Shown here: positions 1 through 7,708 of the stretch, piece after piece | How the letters are laid out: every line of letters begins with the position of its first letter | How positions within the stretch are numbered: position 1 is the first letter of the stretch | Assembly: GCA_014379815.1 (NCBI GenBank) | Contig: JACMLA010000363.1 | Coordinates: 1-7,708 of the forward strand | Source of the DNA: Bryobacteraceae bacterium | GTDB lineage: Bacteria; Acidobacteriota; Terriglobia; Bryobacterales; Bryobacteraceae | Reading direction: 5' to 3' | DNA length: 7,708 nt | Program-made: the position numbers and the translations under genes | The notes under the pieces: model-generated | Told to the model about the DNA's origin: nothing | Databases searched by the model: none | Seen by the model: only the letters and a program-made list of their open reading frames with translations

Positions 1-1
1 A

Positions 2-1183
<1,182 letters not shown>

Positions 1184-1204
1184 ACAAAGCATCAGCAAGA
1201 CAGT

Positions 1205-1235
1205 AAGGGCTGGGGAGCAATCCCTGGCCCTTTTT
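1205..1235 (+). terminator. Intrinsic terminator after rpoC
   Basis: The 12-base arm 1205-1216 (AAGGGCTGGGGA) pairs along its whole length with 1221-1232 (TCCCTGGCCCTT), using two G-T wobbles. It closes on a GCAA loop of the GNRA type and runs into a five-T tract (1231-1235). It starts 21 bases after the rpoC stop. Position, stem strength and T tract all fit a rho-independent terminator ending the rpo operon. Confidence 0.92.
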
Positions 1236-1333
1236 GGTTTACCGCACCCGCCAACGGACTTTCGTCACGTCCTGAGTCGGGTTTGCTGCATCTGCTAACC
1301 TGTGCCTGTTGACCCTCATCCTGTGAAGATCTA

Positions 1334-2851
1334 ATGGAGACATCCTGTCTGCGCCACACGGATCTTCCCCAAACATCCGCTCTCTTTAAGGACTTCCTCT
1401 ATCACTACCATCGCGTCGAGCGGTTCTACACCACCGCGCCTGCAACTGGTTATCCAGAGGAGAGACGGGCTGCGATGGTGGATGCTCTTCGGGCGCAGAA
1501 TTCCAACCAAAGTGCCTTGGATGTGCTGGCAAAACCCGGCACTGTAACCGTCGTTACAGGACAACAGGTTGGTTTGTTCTCCGGTCCGGCATACACCATT
1601 TACAAAGCTCTGACTGCAGCAAGGATTGCCAGCGATCTGACTTCCCGGGGGAAAACAGCAGTCCCCGTGTTTTGGCTCGCCACCGAAGACCACGACTGGG
1701 CAGAAGTGAACCACGCGTGGGTGTTCGACAAATCACACAAGCCCAGGAAGCTTGTGGCTGAGCCTGACCGCCACGGAGGTATACCTGTTGGGAACATTCG
1801 TCCGGTCCGGTGGCCACTGGAAGAACTCCGCCAGGCCATCGGCGATCTTCCGTTTGGCCCCGAGACGCTGCAACTGGTGACCGAAACACATCAGGAAGGT
1901 CGCAGCATGGGGGAAGCTTTCCGGGCGCTGCTGGAGCGGCTGCTCAAACCGCTTGGGTTTCTGTTTCTGGACCCCCTGCATCCGGGCGTGCGGCAGCTTG
2001 CGGCACCTATCCTCCGTAAAGCGGTGGCACTTGGGCCTGAATTGAATCACTTGCTTCTGGAGCGGAACCGCGAACTGGAGCATGCCGGCTACCACGCGCA
2101 GGTGCATGTCGACGCGCGAACCTCCTTGTTCTTCTTTCTGCAACACGGCAAGCGGATCCCTCTGCGGGAACTGAAGCTGTCCACCGGGGAACTCGCGGAT
2201 CAGGCGGAGCATCTGTCACCCAATGCACTGCTCAGACCAGTTGTGCAGGACTACATGCTTCCGACCGCCGCATACGTGGGTGGCCCCGCGGAAATCGCCT
2301 ATTTTGCACAGTCTCAGGTGCTCTATGACCGGCTGCTGGGACACATGCCGCGGCTGGTCTCCCGCAATGGATTTACTCTGATCGATTCGCGCTCGGCCAA
2401 GTTACTGGATCGTTACAAACTGGCACTGCCCGACTTTTTTCAGGGCGAAGAATCTCTTCGCGAACGGCTGGCCCAGTCGCTCGTTCCCGCCGGTCTCCAG
2501 GAGGAGTTTGCCACGGCTACCTCGAACACAGCACACACTCTCGAGCTCTTACGCGACAAGTTACTAGGCTTCGATCCCACACTCGCGGCGGCGCTTGTGA
2601 AGAGCCGTGACAAAGTACTGCATCAGTTCCGCAAGAGTCAGGGCAAGGTTGCGCGCACGATTCTGCGAAGAAACGAGCAGGCGGGTTCGGAAGCACTCTG
2701 GCTGTATCACGCGCTATATCCGGAAAAGCACCTGCAGGAGCGGTTCTACAGCATCGTGCCGTTCCTTGCCCAGCATGGTCTGGACCTGGTAGACCAGCTC
2801 GGCGAGCATGTCCATGTGGATTGTCCTGACCATATGTTGCTGCCAATATAG
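1334..2851 (+). CDS. bshC: Bacillithiol biosynthesis cysteine-adding enzyme BshC
   Basis: 505 residues, near the usual BshC length of a little over 500. BshC is the proposed last enzyme of bacillithiol synthesis, a cytoplasmic step that adds cysteine to glucosaminyl-malate to give the low-molecular-weight thiol used in redox and electrophile defence. Family signatures are clear: VTGQQVGLFSGPAYTIYK (residues 74-91), VPVFWLATEDHDWAEVNH (110-127), PTAAYVGGPAEIAYFAQ (310-326) followed by MPRLVSRNGFTLID (338-351), a basic and probably helical/coiled-coil stretch around 395-450, and YPEKHLQERFYSIVPFLAQHG (462-482) near the end. No signal peptide is present. The ATG at 1334 is preferred because it has a modest GAAG (1325-1328) at useful spacing and the N-terminus matches the family's expected extent. 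The rpoC terminator lies upstream, so the gene needs its own promoter, but none is convincing. The stop is 5 bases before the next gene. bshA and bshB are not in the window. Confidence 0.95.
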   Translation: METSCLRHTDLPQTSALFKDFLYHYHRVERFYTTAPATGYPEERRAAMVDALRAQNSNQSALDVLAKPGTVTVVTGQQVGLFSGPAYTIYKALTAARIASDLTSRGKTAVPVFWLATEDHDWAEVNHAWVFDKSHKPRKLVAEPDRHGGIPVGNIRPVRWPLEELRQAIGDLPFGPETLQLVTETHQEGRSMGEAFRALLERLLKPLGFLFLDPLHPGVRQLAAPILRKAVALGPELNHLLLERNRELEHAGYHAQVHVDARTSLFFFLQHGKRIPLRELKLSTGELADQAEHLSPNALLRPVVQDYMLPTAAYVGGPAEIAYFAQSQVLYDRLLGHMPRLVSRNGFTLIDSRSAKLLDRYKLALPDFFQGEESLRERLAQSLVPAGLQEEFATATSNTAHTLELLRDKLLGFDPTLAAALVKSRDKVLHQFRKSQGKVARTILRRNEQAGSEALWLYHALYPEKHLQERFYSIVPFLAQHGLDLVDQLGEHVHVDCPDHMLLPI

Positions 2852-2856
2852 AGTGC

Positions 2857-3624
2857 ATGTCCGTCAATCACGTCAAATCCGCTCTCCGCGAGGGCAAAGT
2901 TCAGCTTGGCTGCGCCTTCGCCCAGCTGCGATCTCCCGAGATTCCCCGCATTCTGAAAGCTGCCGGCTTTCATTGGGCTTTTGTCGACATGGAGCACGGC
3001 AACTTTGATCTCGAGACCGTGCAGGATATCTGCCGCGTAGCGAATCTGATTGGCTTCTGCCCTGTTGTCCGGGTTCCCGATCTGCAGTACCACCTTGTCG
3101 CGCGTGCTCTGGACGTTGGGGCAGGCGGCATCTTATTTCCCCGCGTAGAGTCTCCAGAGCTTCTGGAAAAGGCGATCAGCTGGGTCCGTTTCCCTCCGGA
3201 GGGTCAGCGCGGCTTTGGTCTGACAACGTCTGCTGTGAATTACGAAGCGATGAGCATGCCGGACCTTGCGGCGCACGTCAACCGGAATACGCTGATCGTG
3301 ACGCAGATCGAGACGCAGCGAGGGATAGACGCCCGCGACGAATTGCTGTCCATCTCCGGCCTCGATGCCCTGATGGTCGGACCTGCAGACCTGTCATTTT
3401 CGCTCGGTGTGCCCGGCGACTTTCAGCATTCGAAGATGGTTGACGCAATGGATCTGCTGGTCGAAACCTGCAATCGCCACCAGATCGCGCCAGGTACGCA
3501 GGCACGCACGCTTTCGCTCGCAAAGTTCTGGAAAGACCGAGGCATGCGCTTTCTCGGCTGCAGCAGCGAGACCGGAATGCTGCTGGAGCGAGCCACGGAA
3601 ATCGCATCCGCGCTGCTATCATAA
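2857..3624 (+). CDS. HpcH/HpaI aldolase family protein (class II pyruvate aldolase type)
   Basis: 255 residues, the full length of this TIM-barrel family. Members make or cleave 2-keto-acid aldols using a divalent metal; HpaI, GarL and RhmA are characterised examples. Visible signatures are VDMEHGNFD (residues 43-51), RVPD (72-75), GAGGILFPRVESPEL (88-102), the QIET block (150-153) and GPADLSFSLGVPG (175-187). By spacing against E. coli HpaI, His47 matches the catalytic His45, Arg72 matches Arg70, Gln150 matches Gln147, and Glu152 and Asp178 match the metal ligands Glu149 and Asp175. All key residues are therefore kept and the enzyme should be active. The substrate cannot be read from the sequence: hydroxy-oxo-heptanedioate, ketodeoxyglucarate, ketodeoxyrhamnonate or a related compound are all possible. 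No leader peptide is seen, so it is cytoplasmic. It starts 5 bases after the bshC stop with only a weak purine stretch in front, which suggests cotranscription and translational coupling with bshC. Confidence 0.92.
   Translation: MSVNHVKSALREGKVQLGCAFAQLRSPEIPRILKAAGFHWAFVDMEHGNFDLETVQDICRVANLIGFCPVVRVPDLQYHLVARALDVGAGGILFPRVESPELLEKAISWVRFPPEGQRGFGLTTSAVNYEAMSMPDLAAHVNRNTLIVTQIETQRGIDARDELLSISGLDALMVGPADLSFSLGVPGDFQHSKMVDAMDLLVETCNRHQIAPGTQARTLSLAKFWKDRGMRFLGCSSETGMLLERATEIASALLS
3614..3622 (+). promoter_or_regulatory. Possible extended -10 element for tRNA-Leu
   Basis: TGC followed by TATCAT (3617-3622) sits in the last codons of the aldolase gene, 19 bases before the tRNA 5' end. It fits an extended -10 element with a start about 12 bases ahead of the mature tRNA. 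No good -35 is seen. The tRNA could equally be processed from the bshC-aldolase transcript. Confidence 0.3.
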
Positions 3625-3641
3625 AAGCTCCAGCGGATTGT

Positions 3642-3729
3642 GCCGGAGTGGCGAAATGGCAGACGCAGCAGACTCAAAATCTGCCTACGCGGAAGCGTAG
3701 TGTGGGTTCAAGTCCCACCTCCGGCACCA
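3642..3729 (+). tRNA. tRNA-Leu (anticodon CAA), class II with long variable arm, CCA encoded
   Basis: A complete cloverleaf can be folded by hand. The acceptor arm GCCGGAG (3642-3648) pairs with CTCCGGC (3719-3725). The D arm is GCG/CGC (3651-3653 with 3664-3666). The anticodon stem GCAGA/TCTGC encloses loop CTCAAAA (3673-3679), which places anticodon CAA at 3675-3677. The class II variable arm is CTACGC-GGAA-GCGTAG (3685-3700). The T stem GTGGG/CCCAC encloses TTCAAGT (3707-3713). The discriminator is A3726 and the 3' CCA is genome-encoded (3727-3729). It decodes UUG leucine codons. It lies 17 bases after the aldolase stop and is followed by a strong hairpin terminator. No integrase or direct repeat of its 3' end is seen nearby, so there is no sign that it serves as an attachment site. 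Confidence 0.98.
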
Positions 3730-3752
3730 ATGAGAGCGGAAAACTTTACAGG

Positions 3753-3781
3753 AAAAAGCGGGCTACAATAGCCCGCTTTTT
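3753..3781. terminator. Bidirectional intrinsic terminator between tRNA-Leu and the converging propeller gene
   Basis: AAAAAGCGGGCTA (3753-3765) pairs perfectly over 13 bp with TAGCCCGCTTTTT (3769-3781) across a CAA loop. On the + strand it ends tRNA-Leu transcription with a T tract. The A tract on the other side becomes a T tract on the - strand, so the same hairpin can end the convergent gene whose stop is at 3842. Two converging units therefore share one element. Confidence 0.92.
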
Positions 3782-3841
3782 ATTAGAGTTTACAACTGAT
3801 TTGAAGCTTCTCGTCCTAAGCAGGTCGGTGGAAAACCAGTT

Positions 3842-4972
3842 CTATTGAACGCGCAAACGCAGCACGCGTCCTGTCAACTCCAGAACATAAAGCAAATTGG
3901 CAGAGGAGTCGTACGCCAGACTCACAGGCGCGCGAAGGTCTGCGGCCACTACCTGAGCTTCAGGAGTGTCAAAGCGAAGCAGGCGTCCGGGGGCGGCCGG
4001 CTGCGCGCTCTGATTCACACTAAATTCCAGTGCGAAAAACGAGGGTCTCGCTGAGCCAGAAGGCCCGACCGCAACATCTACGGCGGAGGTTAGTCCATTG
4101 ATAAATGGCTCTGCGGTACGGGTGACAGGATTTACGGCGAGCACTCGGGCAAAGCCGGGATAGAACGGAAACCCCGAGAGAAAGCTAACGAGCACCTGAT
4201 TCCCATACACTCGAACTCCGGTCGGCACGGCTTCAATTACCGGTGGTCCAACGTTACCGGGATTTGGGGACGGCGCGAATCGCATTAGTCGCTGCCATCT
4301 TCCCGTTGTGGTGTCGATGCTCACGAGTGCATTGACAGAGGCGTCAGTCGTATACAAAGTGTTTCCATCGGCTGTCAAGGCAAATCCCCATGGATTCGAA
4401 AACCGATACACGGTGTTAGCATCCGGCTCGGAAACAGGAAATCTCGCCAGGACACTGACCGTCAGGGTTCCGCCCGTGGCGTCTGCAATCTGTACGTCAC
4501 CGCCGTCATGCAGAACTCTTTGGTGGGCCACGGTCATCTCAAACGGGCCGGCCAGCATATCGAGGTCCTGGTTCGCAACCACTTTGAGCACGGAAGCGAA
4601 TAGCGGGGAAGAGGGCCCTTGCGGGTTATGCATCACAGTCCCGGGCCTCTCGGCGCGACGCTCTACGTCACCGCCCCCAAGCGCGACATAGAGGGTACGT
4701 TCCCGGATGGCCAGTGCCGTTGGACCGCTTCCACCGCCTGTCACCTCCACACCTGACGGGAGCTTGTCGAGCAGGGTACGACGAACGCCACCCGATGTCA
4801 CCAGAGACAGCCGGCCGCTGTTTATGGCGGTGCTGCTCTCCGAAATCAACAGGTTTCCTGCAGGCGTAAGTACCATTTTCTGCGGGCCCTGCAAGCCCGT
4901 CGCAATAACCTCAAGTTGAGCCCATGCTACTGCGGAGAACAACAGTACGCCGAGGACTGGTTTTAGATTCAT
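3842..4972 (-). CDS. Exported ScyD/ScyE-family beta-propeller protein
   Basis: 376 residues from the ATG at 4972. A GTG at 5011 would add 13 residues, but the ATG puts a clean signal peptide at the N-terminus: Lys4, a hydrophobic run of about 13 residues, and cleavage probable after AWA at residue 18. The ATG is therefore preferred, although no clear ribosome-binding site precedes either. The mature part has spaced blade-like repeats: GLQGPQKMVLTPAGNLLISE near 26-45, NPWGFALTADGNTLYTTDA near 193-211, GLTSAVDVAVGPSG near 293-306, and LRAPVSLAYDSSANLLYVLE near 346-365. These fit a six-bladed NHL/SMP-30-like propeller. The overall pattern matches proteins labelled ScyD/ScyE after the cyanobacterial scytonemin cluster, but nothing else here suggests scytonemin synthesis, so the role is unknown. 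No transmembrane anchor or lipobox is seen. It is likely periplasmic or secreted, possibly binding a ligand. It is divergent from the PSCyt/PSD1 gene. Confidence 0.82.
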   Translation of the reverse strand: MNLKPVLGVLLFSAVAWAQLEVIATGLQGPQKMVLTPAGNLLISESSTAINSGRLSLVTSGGVRRTLLDKLPSGVEVTGGGSGPTALAIRERTLYVALGGGDVERRAERPGTVMHNPQGPSSPLFASVLKVVANQDLDMLAGPFEMTVAHQRVLHDGGDVQIADATGGTLTVSVLARFPVSEPDANTVYRFSNPWGFALTADGNTLYTTDASVNALVSIDTTTGRWQRLMRFAPSPNPGNVGPPVIEAVPTGVRVYGNQVLVSFLSGFPFYPGFARVLAVNPVTRTAEPFINGLTSAVDVAVGPSGSARPSFFALEFSVNQSAQPAAPGRLLRFDTPEAQVVAADLRAPVSLAYDSSANLLYVLELTGRVLRLRVQ

Positions 4973-5084
4973 CAAGTTAGTGTATGCGCAAACCTGTATG
5001 ACGAGCAACACTGAGACGATTCAATAACACAATTACAGAAGAGCCTGATAGACCAGCTGCAGGTAATCAGGTAGAATCAGACCC
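4973..5084. promoter_or_regulatory. Divergent intergenic region between propeller and cytochrome genes
   Basis: About 112 bases that must hold the promoters for both outward-facing genes. For the - strand gene the best pair is TTGCTC (complement of 5003-5008) and TACACT (complement of 4979-4984) with an 18-base spacer. This is a weak match, and it would start the transcript at or near the ATG, i.e. an almost leaderless message. For the + strand gene a TAGAAT hexamer at 5072-5077 is seen, without a good -35. Neither promoter is secure. The region is more AT-rich than the flanking genes around 5018-5040. Confidence 0.4.
5044..5071. repeat. 6-bp inverted repeat with 16-base spacer (possible operator)
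   Basis: CCTGAT (5044-5049) is exactly mirrored by ATCAGG (5066-5071), 14 bases before the start codon of the cytochrome gene. The spacing of the half-site centres is about 22 bases, two helical turns, as expected for a dimeric repressor site. The right half also belongs to an imperfect direct repeat, GGTAATCA then GGTAGAATCA (5062-5079). Short dyads arise by chance, so this is only a candidate. Confidence 0.25.

Positions 5085-7708
<2,624 letters not shown>

Noticed and set aside
1309..1337. TTGACC and TAATGG with a 17-base spacer as a bshC promoter
   Set aside because: The -10 would overlap the bshC start codon and begin transcription inside the gene. The ATG at 1334 fits the family length, so this pair is probably chance.
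3642..3841. tRNA-Leu as an integration site for a mobile element
   Set aside because: No integrase, no repeated copy of the tRNA 3' end and no compositional change nearby; the flanking genes look native.
3648..3848. 66-codon + strand frame starting inside tRNA-Leu
   Set aside because: It runs through the tRNA and the terminator hairpin, so it cannot be a plausible gene.
3842..4972. Part of a scytonemin pigment cluster because of the ScyD/ScyE resemblance
   Set aside because: No scytonemin core gene (ScyA, ScyB, ScyC) or tyrosine/tryptophan supply gene is present. The family label is used broadly for secreted propellers.

Overview
The window reads as a chromosomal segment of an acidobacterium, most likely of the Solibacter/Bryobacter type. 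That assignment is an inference. It rests on the mix of genes: bacillithiol synthesis (BshC), a secreted ScyD/ScyE-type beta-propeller, and a large Planctomycete-type cytochrome protein (PSCyt1, PSCyt2/DUF1549 and PSD1/DUF1553 domains), all in moderately GC-rich DNA with ordinary bacterial codon use. Nothing looks like a prophage, transposon, CRISPR array or plasmid.

Layout. Bases 2-1183 are the 3' end of rpoC (RNA polymerase beta'), closed by a strong intrinsic terminator at 1205-1235. A 150-base gap follows. Then a tight two-gene unit on the + strand: bshC (1334-2851) and an HpcH/HpaI-family aldolase (2857-3624), separated by 5 bases. Seventeen bases beyond the aldolase stop is a complete tRNA-Leu(CAA) with encoded CCA (3642-3729). 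A 13-bp perfect hairpin (3753-3781) follows; it has A and T tracts on its two sides and can stop transcription from both directions. On the - strand, 4972-3842 encodes a secreted beta-propeller protein. Divergent from it, across about 112 bases, a large exported protein starts at 5085 and runs off the right edge still open. It carries two CXXCH motifs and the PSCyt1-PSCyt2-insert-PSD1 architecture.

How the parts fit. The left half is housekeeping: transcription machinery, low-molecular-weight thiol synthesis, a tRNA and a metabolic aldolase. The right half is an envelope/periplasmic pair, a signal-peptide beta-propeller and a signal-peptide cytochrome-like protein, transcribed back to back from a shared intergenic region that contains a 6-bp dyad. 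No clearly new system is visible. The parts of greatest interest are the poorly understood PSCyt/PSD1 protein with its internal discoidin-like insert, its divergent propeller neighbour, and the close coupling of bshC to an aldolase of unknown substrate.
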